This document shows, piece after piece, positions 52,511 to 60,459 of a DNA stretch of 64,000 nt. The notes beneath the pieces are model-generated. The model worked only from the letters and a program-made list of their open reading frames with translations, searched no databases and had not been told where the DNA came from. Positions within the stretch are counted from its first letter, which is position 1, and every line of letters begins with the position of its first letter. This DNA comes from Bradyrhizobium diazoefficiens (lineage in GTDB: Bacteria > Pseudomonadota > Alphaproteobacteria > Rhizobiales > Xanthobacteraceae): NCBI RefSeq assembly GCF_016612535.1, contig NZ_JAENXS010000003.1, positions 124,001 through 188,000 of the forward strand, given 5' to 3'. The translations under genes were made by a program, and so were the position numbers.

Positions 52511-54910
52511 ATGTATCAAGTTCTTTACTGTCTCACCGACGAGCATGACTGGCGCCTGGTCGTGCTTGGCGGCGCGGTATGCCTGCTCGCGAGCGCAGCG
52601 GCGATCAGCCTGTTTCACCGGGCGCGCGCGGCGCACGGATCGGCCCGGCTGGTGTGGATCACGCTCGATGCCGTCGTCGCCGGCTGCGGTATCTGGGCAA
52701 CCCATTTCATCGCGATGCTGGCCTACGGGCCGGGTGCCGGCGGCGCCTACAATATCCCGGTGACGATCCTGTCGCTGCTATTGGCCATCTCCGTCACTTT
52801 CGTCGGCCTGAGCATTGCCGTCTCCAGCGCGCGAGGTCTGCTCGTTGCGTTTGGCGGCGCCATCGTCGGCAGCGGCGTGGCCGCCATGCATTACACCGGC
52901 ATGATGGCGCTCGAAATTCCTGCGCGCGTCGTCTGGGAGACAGGCGCCGTCATCGCCTCGATCCTGTTCGGCGTCGTTTTCGGCTCGCTCGCCCTCTATG
53001 TCGCGGGACGGCGCGATACGCTGTCCAGCGCGCTGGGCGCCACGGTCCTACTCACCACCGCGATCGTCTCGCATCATTTCACCGCGATGGGCGCGCTGCA
53101 GTTGACGCCGGATCCGACGCTCGTGATCAGCGGATTGTCGATCGCGCCGGGCTCGCTCTCGATCCTGACCGCGACCGCGGCGGTTGCCATTCTCGCGATC
53201 GCGCTCGCCGCGGCCGTGCTTGACCGCAAGGCCAAGGGCGAACTAGGACGCCAGCAGGTCGTGCTCGACACTGCGCTCGAGAACATGTCGCAGGGACTAT
53301 GCATGTTCGACGCCGAAGGCAAGATCATCTTGTTCAACGAACGCTATGCGGCGATGCTGCGTCGTTCCGACATGCAGCTCACCGGCCGCCTGCTTCTCGA
53401 CATTCTCCGCGAGGAGGCGGCGAAAGGGCAGTGGAATGGCGAGGCCGAACAATTCTTCGCACGCCTTGTCGAGGATGCCCGGGAAGGACGTACGACAACT
53501 GACGTTGTTCGTCGGTTCGACCGCTCGATCCGCGTCGTCAATCAGCCGATGCAGGGCGGCGGCTGGGTCGCCACCTTCGAAGACATTACCGAATGGCTGG
53601 AGGCGCAGGCCAAGATCTCGCACATGGCGCGCCATGACGCGCTGACCAATCTGCCGAACCGTGTGCTGTTCCATGAGCAGCTCGAGCAGGGCCTGCGCCG
53701 GGCGGGTTCGAGCGACCAGCTCGCGGTGCTCTGCCTCGATCTCGATCATTTCAAGGACATCAACGACTCGCTCGGACATCCCATCGGTGACGCGCTGCTG
53801 AAGGAGGTCGGCCGCAGGCTGAAGGCCACCGTCGGCGAGCACGACACCGTGGTCCGCCTCGGCGGCGACGAGTTCGCCGTGGTCCAGATAGGCCGCTCGG
53901 AGGAAGCTGCCGCGCGCGCGCTCGCCGGCCGCCTCGTCGAGGTGATCTCCGCGCCTTACGAGATCGACGACCATCAGATCGTGATCGGCGTCTCGATCGG
54001 CATTTCGCTGTCGCCGCAGGACGGCAGCAATCCCGACGAGCTGCTGAAAAACGCCGACCTCGCGCTGTACCGCGCCAAGGCCGACGGCCGCGGCACCTAT
54101 CGCTTCTTCGAGACCGGCATGGATGCGCGCGCGCAGGCGCGGCGTCTGCTGGAAATGGATCTGCGGGCGGCGCTCCAGCGCGACGAGTTCCAGCCCTATT
54201 ATCAGCCGATCCGCGACGTCGCCAGCGACCGCGTCGTCGTCTTCGAGGCGCTGCTGCGCTGGAACCATCCGCAGCGCGGCCTGATCTCGCCCATCAACTT
54301 CATTCCGCTCGCCGAGGAGACCGGCCTCATCGTCCAGCTCGGCGAGCTCGTGTTGCACAGAGCCTGTGCTGATGCCGCAACCTGGCCGGACGACATCGAC
54401 GTCGCCGTCAATTTGTCGCCGGTGCAGTTCAAGAATCCGAACCTGATTGCGTCCGTGACCGAGGCGCTGGAGAAATCCGGGCTCGCGGCGCGCCGCCTCG
54501 AGCTCGAGATCACCGAATCCGTGCTGCTCCAGAACAGCGAGGCGACGCTGACCACGCTGCACGAGCTGCGCGCCATGGGTGTGCGGATCTCGCTCGACGA
54601 TTTCGGCACCGGCTATTCCTCGCTGAGCTATCTGCGCAGCTTTCCCTTCGACAAGATCAAGATCGACCGTTCCTTTGTCTCGGAGCTTGCCACGCGCGAG
54701 GATTCCGTGGCGATCATCCGCGCCGTGACCGGCCTCGGCCGCAGCCTCGGCATCGTCACTACGGCGGAGGGCGTCGAGAACGACGCGCAGCTCGAGCTGC
54801 TCAGGCGCGAGGGCTGCACCCAGGCGCAGGGATTTTTGTTCAGCCAGCCGCGGCCGGCTTCCGATGTCGCCATGATGCTGGAGCGTCCGCGGATGCGCGC
54901 TTCGGCTTGA
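52511..54910 (+). CDS. MHYT-PAS-GGDEF-EAL cyclic-di-GMP signalling protein
   Basis: 799 residues. Residues 1-235 form the seven-helix MHYT sensor with three of its metal motifs: ATHFIAML, AMHYTGMM and SHHFTAMG, thought to bind copper or a diatomic gas. Then a short PAS-like region (MCMFDAEGKIILFNERYAAM), a GGDEF domain with an intact RLGGDEFAVVQ active site, and an EAL domain with intact VFEALLRWNHP, EITESVLL and DDFGTGYSSLSYL. Both making and breaking of c-di-GMP are possible. Inner membrane. Similar to YkoW/BdlA-like MHYT proteins in design. Followed by a family C repeat. Confidence 0.93.
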   Translation: MYQVLYCLTDEHDWRLVVLGGAVCLLASAAAISLFHRARAAHGSARLVWITLDAVVAGCGIWATHFIAMLAYGPGAGGAYNIPVTILSLLLAISVTFVGLSIAVSSARGLLVAFGGAIVGSGVAAMHYTGMMALEIPARVVWETGAVIASILFGVVFGSLALYVAGRRDTLSSALGATVLLTTAIVSHHFTAMGALQLTPDPTLVISGLSIAPGSLSILTATAAVAILAIALAAAVLDRKAKGELGRQQVVLDTALENMSQGLCMFDAEGKIILFNERYAAMLRRSDMQLTGRLLLDILREEAAKGQWNGEAEQFFARLVEDAREGRTTTDVVRRFDRSIRVVNQPMQGGGWVATFEDITEWLEAQAKISHMARHDALTNLPNRVLFHEQLEQGLRRAGSSDQLAVLCLDLDHFKDINDSLGHPIGDALLKEVGRRLKATVGEHDTVVRLGGDEFAVVQIGRSEEAAARALAGRLVEVISAPYEIDDHQIVIGVSIGISLSPQDGSNPDELLKNADLALYRAKADGRGTYRFFETGMDARAQARRLLEMDLRAALQRDEFQPYYQPIRDVASDRVVVFEALLRWNHPQRGLISPINFIPLAEETGLIVQLGELVLHRACADAATWPDDIDVAVNLSPVQFKNPNLIASVTEALEKSGLAARRLELEITESVLLQNSEATLTTLHELRAMGVRISLDDFGTGYSSLSYLRSFPFDKIKIDRSFVSELATREDSVAIIRAVTGLGRSLGIVTTAEGVENDAQLELLRREGCTQAQGFLFSQPRPASDVAMMLERPRMRASA

Positions 54911-54922
54911 GGCTTATCGTTT

Positions 54923-54972
54923 GAGCATGATCTTTTCGGAAAACCGCGGCACACTTTTCCGGATCATGCTCT
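54923..54972. repeat. Palindromic intergenic repeat, family C, copy 2
   Basis: GAGCATGATCTTTTCGGAAA and ACTTTTCCGGATCATGCTC fold back around CCGCGGCACA. Begins 12 bases after the MHYT gene and touches the stop codon of the next, convergent gene; it may end both transcripts. Confidence 0.8.
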
Positions 54973-55405
54973 AGCCGCGGCGGAGCGCGAAATGCGCGCC
55001 GCAGAACGCCATCACGGCGCCGAGGCAGAGAGCCGTGAGGGCGGCCACCACGCCCGAGATTGTCGGGCCAGCGCTCGGCGCCGAGGCTGCCTGGCCTGCA
55101 CCTGCAAGCAAGAGCACGCCGACCGCGATCAGGAACTGCCGCATTCGGTGCGGGATCTGGCCGTCGACGGCACTCTGCATCAGGGTCGCGGTGAAATAAC
55201 CGCCGGAGAAACCGACGGTCGCAATCAGCCACCAGGCGATCGCAGCACCCGTCGGCACGAACTCATGCGTGTCGGAGCGCCAGAGGCCGCCGAGATCGAG
55301 CCCGTAGCGCGCGCCCAGCATATGCACGGCCAGCGCGAGCAGCACGCCCGCGACCGCGGCGGCACCGAGAATCAGCCGGCGCGGAAAATAGATCGTCTCA
55401 GCCAT
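54971..55405 (-). CDS. Small four-helix membrane protein, function unknown
   Basis: 144 residues from the ATG at 55405 (MAETIYFPRRLILGAAAVAG). Four hydrophobic segments: LILGAAAVAGVLLALAVHML, AIAWWLIATVGFSGGYFTAT, FLIAVGVLLLAGAGQAA and VAALTALCLGAVMAFCGAHF. No named family recognised. Its 3' end lies in a family C repeat. Divergent from the next gene, whose ATG is 60 bases away. Confidence 0.7.
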   Translation of the reverse strand: MAETIYFPRRLILGAAAVAGVLLALAVHMLGARYGLDLGGLWRSDTHEFVPTGAAIAWWLIATVGFSGGYFTATLMQSAVDGQIPHRMRQFLIAVGVLLLAGAGQAASAPSAGPTISGVVAALTALCLGAVMAFCGAHFALRRG

Positions 55406-55465
55406 GCCCCGCTTGTAGGATGGGTGCGGGCGATTGCGCAAGCGGATCGCGGACGGGATTGACAG

Positions 55466-56053
55466 ATGCAGGTTTCGGATGGGCGAGGCGCTTCGGTCAC
55501 GAGCTATGCCTACAAGGCGTCGCTGATGAGATCGGCGCATCGCTTCGAGCTGACCGACGAGGGATTGTCCTGGCGCATCGCCGGCCGCTCGGGCGTCTGG
55601 CGCTATGACGAGATCAGTGCTGTCAGGCTGTCGTTCCGCCCGGTCTCGATGCAGCAGCACCGCTTTCGCGCCGATGTCAGCCGCGCCGGCGGCGGCCGCA
55701 TCGCGATCCTGTCGACGAGCTGGCAGACCGCGGCGCTGATGGCGCCGCAGGACAGCGGCTTTCGCAATTTCCTCGTTGAGCTGCACGCGCGGATGGCGAA
55801 GGCTGGCAGCCGCGCCGAGCTGACCGCCGGCCTCGGCCGCAAGACCTATGCGGCGTTGCTGGCGTTCCTGGCGATGCTGGCGGTGGCGATGGCCGGGCTG
55901 TTGATCCGCGCGCTGATGATCGGCGAATTCGCCGGCGTGCTGTTCATCCTCGGCTTTGCCGCTTTGTTCGCCTGGCAGGTCGGCGGCTTCGTCCGGCGCA
56001 ACCAGCCGCGCGGCTACAGCTTCGATCGGCTGCCTCGGGCTTTGCTGCCTTAG
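55466..56053 (+). CDS. Membrane protein with N-terminal PH-like region, function unknown
   Basis: 195 residues. Residues 25-110 (RFELTDEGLSWRIAGRSGVW then RYDEISAVRLSFRP) look like a bacterial PH-type beta domain that reads membrane lipids or partner proteins; this is a judgement from strand pattern. Two membrane helices follow (ALLAFLAMLAVAMAGLLIRA and VLFILGFAALFAWQVGGFV). It stops 8 bases before the stop of the convergent MocR gene. Confidence 0.7.
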   Translation: MQVSDGRGASVTSYAYKASLMRSAHRFELTDEGLSWRIAGRSGVWRYDEISAVRLSFRPVSMQQHRFRADVSRAGGGRIAILSTSWQTAALMAPQDSGFRNFLVELHARMAKAGSRAELTAGLGRKTYAALLAFLAMLAVAMAGLLIRALMIGEFAGVLFILGFAALFAWQVGGFVRRNQPRGYSFDRLPRALLP

Positions 56054-56061
56054 ATGGCGCG

Positions 56062-57405
56062 CTACTCCGTCGAGTCAAAATCCTCTTCCTTGGTGCCGAG
56101 CAGCGATACGATCGTGCGCAGGCCGGAATCGAGTTGCTCGAACGAGGGCGGGGCGAGCGCCAGCCGTACCGCGTTCGGGGCATGGCCATGCGCGACCGCG
56201 AAGGTCGAGGACGGCGTCAGCGCGATGCCGCGCCGGGCTGCCGCGGCAACGAATGTCTGCGAGCGCCAGTGCGATGGCAGCGTCAGCCAGAGATGATAGG
56301 AACGCGGATCGGCTGCGAGCTGATAGCCGGCGAGCAGCCTGGCCGCGGTGTGCTGGCGGCGTGCGGCGTCGATGCGCTTCAGCCGCGTCAGCTCGGCGAC
56401 GGTGCCGTCGGCCATCAACCGCTGGCCCGCCGCGAGCGCGTGGCCGGAGGCGGTCCAGCCGCCGGTCCTGACCGCGCTCATCACGCTCTCGCGCAAGTGC
56501 GGCGGCGTAACGAGGATGCCAAGCGCAAGACCCGGCGCGACCTTCTTGGACAGGCTGTCGATGACGATGCAGCGGTCCGGCCCCAGCGCCGCCAGCGGCG
56601 TGTCGTCGGCGAGGAAGCCGTAGACGGCGTCCTCGATGATGGTGAGGTCGAGCTTCTCGGCGACCCGCATGATGTCGGCGCGGCGTGTCGCGTTCATGGT
56701 GACGCCGAGCGGATTCTGGATGATGGGCTGGAGATACAGCGCCGACAGATGCGCTTCGCGATGCGCCTTCTGGATCGCGTCGGGCCGCGCGCCAAATTCG
56801 TCCATCGGTATCGGCACCAGCGTCACGCCGAGCCGCGCCGCGATGCTCTTGATGTAAGGGTAGCTCAGCGCCTCGACGCCGCAGCGGCCGCCGGTTGGAA
56901 CGAGCGCTGCGAGCGCAGCCGCGAGCGATTGCTTGCCGTTGGCGGTGAAGACGATCTGCTCGGTCTGCGGCGTAAAATCCTTGCGCGCGAGATAGCCGGC
57001 GGCCGCAACGCGCGCGCTCTTGGTGCCGGTGCTGGTCGAGACACGCAGCGCTGATTCCAGCGCATCGACGCGCTCGAGCCCGGCGAGGCTCTTGGCGATC
57101 ATCGCCCATTGCTGCGGCAACAGCGGATAGTTCACCTCGAAATCGATGCGGGCGTCGCGCGGCTCGCTCATCGTCTCGACTTCGCGCCTGATGTCGCCGG
57201 AAATGAAGGTGCCGCGGCCGACTTCGCCGACCACGAGGCCGCGGCGCAACAGCTCCGTATACACCCGGCTCGCGGTCGAGACCGCAATGCCGCGGTCATA
57301 GGCAAAATTGCGCTGCGGCGGCAGCCGGTCGCCGGGTCTTAACGTGCCATTAGAGATATCCACGGCAATGGCATCGGCAAGCTTCACGTATTCGAACTTG
57401 GACAT
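56062..57405 (-). CDS. MocR-type regulator (GntR helix-turn-helix plus aminotransferase domain)
   Basis: 447 residues. N-terminal GntR winged helix (LADAIAVDISNGTLRPGDRL, then SRVYTELLRRGLVVGEVGRG) and a fold type I aminotransferase-like domain with PLP lysine in DSLSKKVAPGLALGILV. MocR proteins use PLP or an amino acid as effector; PdxR, GabR and TauR are known members. Which one this is cannot be told; the only divergent neighbour is a small DUF1127 gene. Upstream, TGCTCC-N12-GGAGCA at 57432-57455 may be its operator. Confidence 0.88.
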   Translation of the reverse strand: MSKFEYVKLADAIAVDISNGTLRPGDRLPPQRNFAYDRGIAVSTASRVYTELLRRGLVVGEVGRGTFISGDIRREVETMSEPRDARIDFEVNYPLLPQQWAMIAKSLAGLERVDALESALRVSTSTGTKSARVAAAGYLARKDFTPQTEQIVFTANGKQSLAAALAALVPTGGRCGVEALSYPYIKSIAARLGVTLVPIPMDEFGARPDAIQKAHREAHLSALYLQPIIQNPLGVTMNATRRADIMRVAEKLDLTIIEDAVYGFLADDTPLAALGPDRCIVIDSLSKKVAPGLALGILVTPPHLRESVMSAVRTGGWTASGHALAAGQRLMADGTVAELTRLKRIDAARRQHTAARLLAGYQLAADPRSYHLWLTLPSHWRSQTFVAAAARRGIALTPSSTFAVAHGHAPNAVRLALAPPSFEQLDSGLRTIVSLLGTKEEDFDSTE

Positions 57406-57431
57406 TATTGCACCGAGAGCAATGTTTTACT

Positions 57432-57455
57432 TGCTCCGAGTAGTGTACTGGAGCA
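57432..57455. promoter_or_regulatory. Inverted repeat upstream of the MocR gene (candidate operator)
   Basis: TGCTCC (57432-57437) and GGAGCA (57450-57455), 12 bases apart, 27 bases upstream of the MocR start codon. Position suits autoregulation. Confidence 0.45.
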
Positions 57456-57590
57456 TTTAAGTTCCATCAAGGTCCATGATTGAGCCGAGGAGAGCGAGAG
57501 CAATCCGACGGCAAATAAGGTGCAGGCGCTTCCAGCGTCGGCGCCAACGGCATCGGCTTCGCCGCGTGGACAGAAGTCCGGAGAAGAAAC

Positions 57591-57827
57591 ATGACCACGA
57601 TCTCGCAAACTGCCGGGCGGAGTTTACGCCCATCCTCCTCGAGCGGATTTTTTGGCGCGCTCGTCACCGTCGCCTATGCGCTGTTCGACCGCCTGGAGCG
57701 CCGCACCGCCGTCAAGACGCTGAACGAACTCGACGACCGCGCCCTGCGCGACATCGGGATCAACCGCAGCCAGATCGAAGACGCCGTCTACGGCCAGTTC
57801 AAAGCCGAGCTGACGCGGTATCTGTAA
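57591..57827 (+). CDS. DUF1127 small protein
   Basis: 78 residues. The C-terminal half is a DUF1127 (YjiS-like) domain: RTAVKTLNELDDRALRDIGI followed by NRSQIEDAVYG. The N-terminal 30 residues are Ser-rich and then hydrophobic (FFGALVTVAYALFD). Alphaproteobacterial DUF1127 proteins are small Arg-rich stress- or phosphate-linked proteins, some of which bind RNA. A GGAG site lies 8 bases before the ATG. Divergent from the MocR gene. Confidence 0.9.
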   Translation: MTTISQTAGRSLRPSSSSGFFGALVTVAYALFDRLERRTAVKTLNELDDRALRDIGINRSQIEDAVYGQFKAELTRYL

Positions 57828-58686
57828 GCTTCCTCGGCCGTGTCCCGGACGCGCTGCAACGCATCTTGGCGTTGCTGCGCAGAGCCGGGACCCAGAGGGC
57901 CGCGCAAATCGCTGATGCATGGGCCCCGCCTCTGCAGCGCATCCTCGAAGAGACGCTGCGCTGTGTCCGGGGCACGAGACCTTCTTTAGAAATATCAACG
58001 TGAGTTCTCGTTCTCGCGGCATGTTTCGCCCGAGCTTTGCTTGTCGCTTCACCCTCAATTGAAAGAGGGTGCAGGGAAGACCGGGTGCCGGCTGGCACCC
58101 GCGGTCCACTGTGCGAAATTGCAGTGAGAAATCTGCACAGCGGCATACAGGTGAAGCCAAAACATCCGGCCTTCCCTGCGCAGTGGTTTGACGGCTTATG
58201 TCGTGATCTCCCCGGGGAGCGATGCACTATTGCCCCCGTCACCTTGCGGATGACTGATGCGCATGTCCGGTCGGACAGCACGCATCACCACAAGACTTGG
58301 CGCACAGGCTCCGGGCGCCAGGACCACACGATTTTGCCGTACGCCGATCACACCGGTCGTGCGCGCGACAGCCTCGCTCACGGTTGCCCGCCCTGCAAAA
58401 CCCTTCGCGCCGATGTGACCCACGCCCACCGCCATCCGGCCCGCGTTCGTGACGATCGCGATACGCCCCTCTTTCTTGGGCCGGGTTGCGCGACACATAC
58501 GCCGTTTCCGAATTTCGGTAAAGTGGAATATTTTTGTGACCGCCCATTGACCGACGGTTTGGGTGTTTTGCCTGTCGGGCAACGCAAGGGCTCGTAGCCC
58601 GGATGGAGCGAAGCGTAATCCGGGAGGCTCGCGCGGATGCGGTCCCGGGTTGCGCTGCGCTCCATCCGGGCTACGAGCTAACAGCG
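57828..58686. other. 859-base gene-free stretch made largely of repeat-like sequence
   Basis: I see no convincing gene. 57838-57990 is a fold-back element: GTGTCCCGGACGCGCTGCAA near the left, TGCGCTGTGTCCGGGGCACG at the right. 58040-58170 contains GGGTGCCGGCTGGCACCCGC, a perfect GGGTGCC/GGCACCC hairpin. 58310-58590 has the look of a decayed or dispersed element (short antisense frames rich in Arg, His and Cys, no family similarity). The stretch ends with a family A repeat at 58594-58675. Confidence 0.6.
58594..58675. repeat. Inverted-pair intergenic repeat, family A, copy 4
   Basis: GTAGCCCGGATGGAGCGAAG with CGTAATCCGGGAG faces CCGGGTTGCGCTGCGCTCCA with TCCGGGCTACG. Confidence 0.85.
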
Positions 58687-59148
58687 TCAGGCCGACGCGG
58701 CCTGGCCCCACAGGCTGCCATAAGCTCGATCGTCCTCTGACGGGGCGGGCCTGCGGCGAGGCCTCGTCGGAGCGCCACGCTGGCGCCGATGCCGGACATC
58801 GAGCCGCTGCAAATGCGTGACGACGTGGCCTGCGAGCGCCGCGACGCGCGCCATCGCCTGGCTGACGACAAACAGGATCGTCGTGACCCGGCTCAGCACG
58901 CCGAGCAGGATCAGCACCGAGAAGATGTCGATATAGGCGAGGAAATCGCCGATCAGCAGCAACTCCGGCGGAATCGGAACACTGTGATAGTAGGCCCCTA
59001 TGAGGATGACGACGGGGATGAAGGCGATGACCTTCCGCACCGTCAGCCGGTCCAGCAGTGCGGCCAGTTGCACGACCAGCACATCCCACAGTGCATCGCC
59101 GATCGCGAGCGGGATCTCGTAGGTCCATCTCCGCCACCATTGCTTCAC
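58687..59148 (-). CDS. Small membrane protein, function unknown
   Basis: 153 residues from a GTG start with GGAGC upstream. Two or three hydrophobic stretches: VRKVIAFIPVVILIGAYYHS, LLLIGDFLAYIDIFSVLILL and GVLSRVTTILFVVSQAMARV. The C-terminal 50 residues are Arg-rich and polar. No named family recognised. Flanked on both sides by family A repeats (copies 4 and 5), with the stop only 12 bases from copy 4. Confidence 0.65.
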   Translation of the reverse strand: MKQWWRRWTYEIPLAIGDALWDVLVVQLAALLDRLTVRKVIAFIPVVILIGAYYHSVPIPPELLLIGDFLAYIDIFSVLILLGVLSRVTTILFVVSQAMARVAALAGHVVTHLQRLDVRHRRQRGAPTRPRRRPAPSEDDRAYGSLWGQAASA

Positions 59149-59185
59149 GACATTGCTCCGAGCTTAGTGCCTCACGACCAGTCCT

Positions 59186-59274
59186 GTAGCCCGGATGGAG
59201 CGCAGCGCAATCCGGGAATCCATCCACGCGGACGCAGCCGCCCCGGATTTCGCTTGCGCTCCATCCGGGCTACG
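59186..59274. repeat. Inverted-pair intergenic repeat, family A, copy 5
   Basis: GTAGCCCGGATGGAGCGCAG with CGCAATCCGGG faces CCCCGGATTTCGCTTGCGCT with CCATCCGGGCTACG. Confidence 0.87.
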
Positions 59275-59293
59275 AACAACGCCGGAGCAACCC

Positions 59294-59719
59294 TCAGTGC
59301 CTCACCACCAGCACCGAGCACTTGGCGTAGCGCACAACATGCCCGGCGTTTGAACCAAGGAAATAGGTGCGCATCGCAGGCCGGTGCGAGGTCATGACGA
59401 TCAGATCGGCCTTCATGTGCACGGCTTCCTCCAGGATCTCGTGATAGATGCCGCCCTGGCGCACCACGCTGGAGATGCGGGACGGCTCGATGCCGGATTC
59501 GCGGGCGACGATGGCGAGCGCTTCTTCCGAGGTCTGGCGCTGCTGCTCGTCGAAATCGGCCGGGACGTATTCGGCGAGCATCACCGGCGTCATCGGCAGC
59601 ACGTTGAGCAGCCGGATCGATCCGTTCCAGTTTTGCGACAGGGTTGTCGCGGTCGCGATCGCAGGTTTCGCCAGATCGGTGTCGGCGAGGTCGATGGGCA
59701 CGAGAATGGACTTGAACAT
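59294..59719 (-). CDS. Universal stress protein (UspA family)
   Basis: 141 residues from the ATG at 59719 (MFKSILVPIDLADTDLAKPA). UspA fold with VMTSHRPAMRTYFLGSNAGH and VVRYAKCSVLVVRH at the C-terminus, where the GS..G element marks ATP-type family members, although the usual G-2x-G part is changed to HRPAM. Cytosolic stress protein. Upstream, a 16-base sequence is tandemly duplicated at 59743-59774. Confidence 0.9.
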   Translation of the reverse strand: MFKSILVPIDLADTDLAKPAIATATTLSQNWNGSIRLLNVLPMTPVMLAEYVPADFDEQQRQTSEEALAIVARESGIEPSRISSVVRQGGIYHEILEEAVHMKADLIVMTSHRPAMRTYFLGSNAGHVVRYAKCSVLVVRH

Positions 59720-59742
59720 CTGCGCCTCCAATCTTCCAGTAG

Positions 59743-59774
59743 TAAGTCTTGCCGGTACTAAGTCTTGCCGGTAC
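59743..59774. repeat. 16-base tandem duplication upstream of the universal stress protein gene
   Basis: TAAGTCTTGCCGGTAC occurs twice without spacer, 24-55 bases upstream of the start codon, in the 64-base gap before the SixA-like gene. Confidence 0.9.
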
Positions 59775-59783
59775 GTCGCGCGC

Positions 59784-60320
59784 TCATCCCAGTCGAAGCA
59801 GCTTGGGGCTGACGAACAGCACCAGTTTGCCGCGGCGGTAGGCCACGTCCCCCCAATCCTTGACGTCAAAGTCCAGGATCGCAAGCCCCGCGGTGGGCAG
59901 ATTGTCGGCAAGCGCCTTGGCGCCGGCCCGATCGCCGCTGCCCATCAGCATCAGGGCAGCCTCGTGCATGCCGGGATTGTGCCCGACCAGCAGCAATTGC
60001 CTGGGGTTGGCGAGAATGGTTGCAGTGCGAATGGTTTCGAGAATCTGCGCGGGATCGGCGCCGTAGAGTTCCGGCAGGATCTCGACCTGCGGCGCTGCGA
60101 CGCGGTCCTTCATCGCCTCCCAGGCGATGTCCCAGGTCTGCCGTGCCCGGACGGCATGCGACACCAGCACCGTCTCGGGGACAGTCGGATGGGTCGCGAT
60201 CCAGTCGCCGATCTCGGCGGCATCCCTCTGGCCGCGGTCGTCGAGCCGGCGGTCCTGGTCGCGGCCGCTCGGCGCGTCAGTCTCGGTCTTGGCGTGACGC
60301 AGCAGCATCAAACGGCGCAT
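59784..60320 (-). CDS. SixA-like histidine phosphatase
   Basis: 178 residues. The RHG motif is LMLLRHAKTE (catalytic His9), followed by RLDDRGQRDAAEIGDWIA, and the second catalytic His in LLLVGHNPGMHEAALML. SixA removes phosphate from Hpt domains in E. coli; other members act on small phosphates. Cytosolic. Read toward the stress protein gene, 64 bases away. No Hpt gene is adjacent, so the target is unknown. Confidence 0.89.
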   Translation of the reverse strand: MRRLMLLRHAKTETDAPSGRDQDRRLDDRGQRDAAEIGDWIATHPTVPETVLVSHAVRARQTWDIAWEAMKDRVAAPQVEILPELYGADPAQILETIRTATILANPRQLLLVGHNPGMHEAALMLMGSGDRAGAKALADNLPTAGLAILDFDVKDWGDVAYRRGKLVLFVSPKLLRLG

Positions 60321-60405
60321 GGCATTCTCGAATCGTTATGCGTCCAGGATAATCTACAGGGGCCAGTTGAGGACAAGGTGACAAGCGCCCGATTGATCCA
60401 TTAAA

Positions 60406-60447
60406 GCGCGATGAGAAAACCGCTGCACACTTTTCCGGATCATGCTC
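60406..60447. repeat. Palindromic intergenic repeat, family C, copy 3 (left arm decayed)
   Basis: GCGATGAGAAAACCGCTGCA then CACTTTTCCGGATCATGCTC. The right arm is identical to copy 2; the left arm has lost the CATGATC part. It ends 13 bases before the FAD oxidoreductase start codon. Confidence 0.7.
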
Positions 60448-60459
60448 TAAGAAAACGAC

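Noticed and set aside
58239..58547. 102-residue Arg/His/Cys-rich minus-strand frame
   Set aside because: No ribosome site or domain, and it lies in repeat-like sequence; treated as non-coding.
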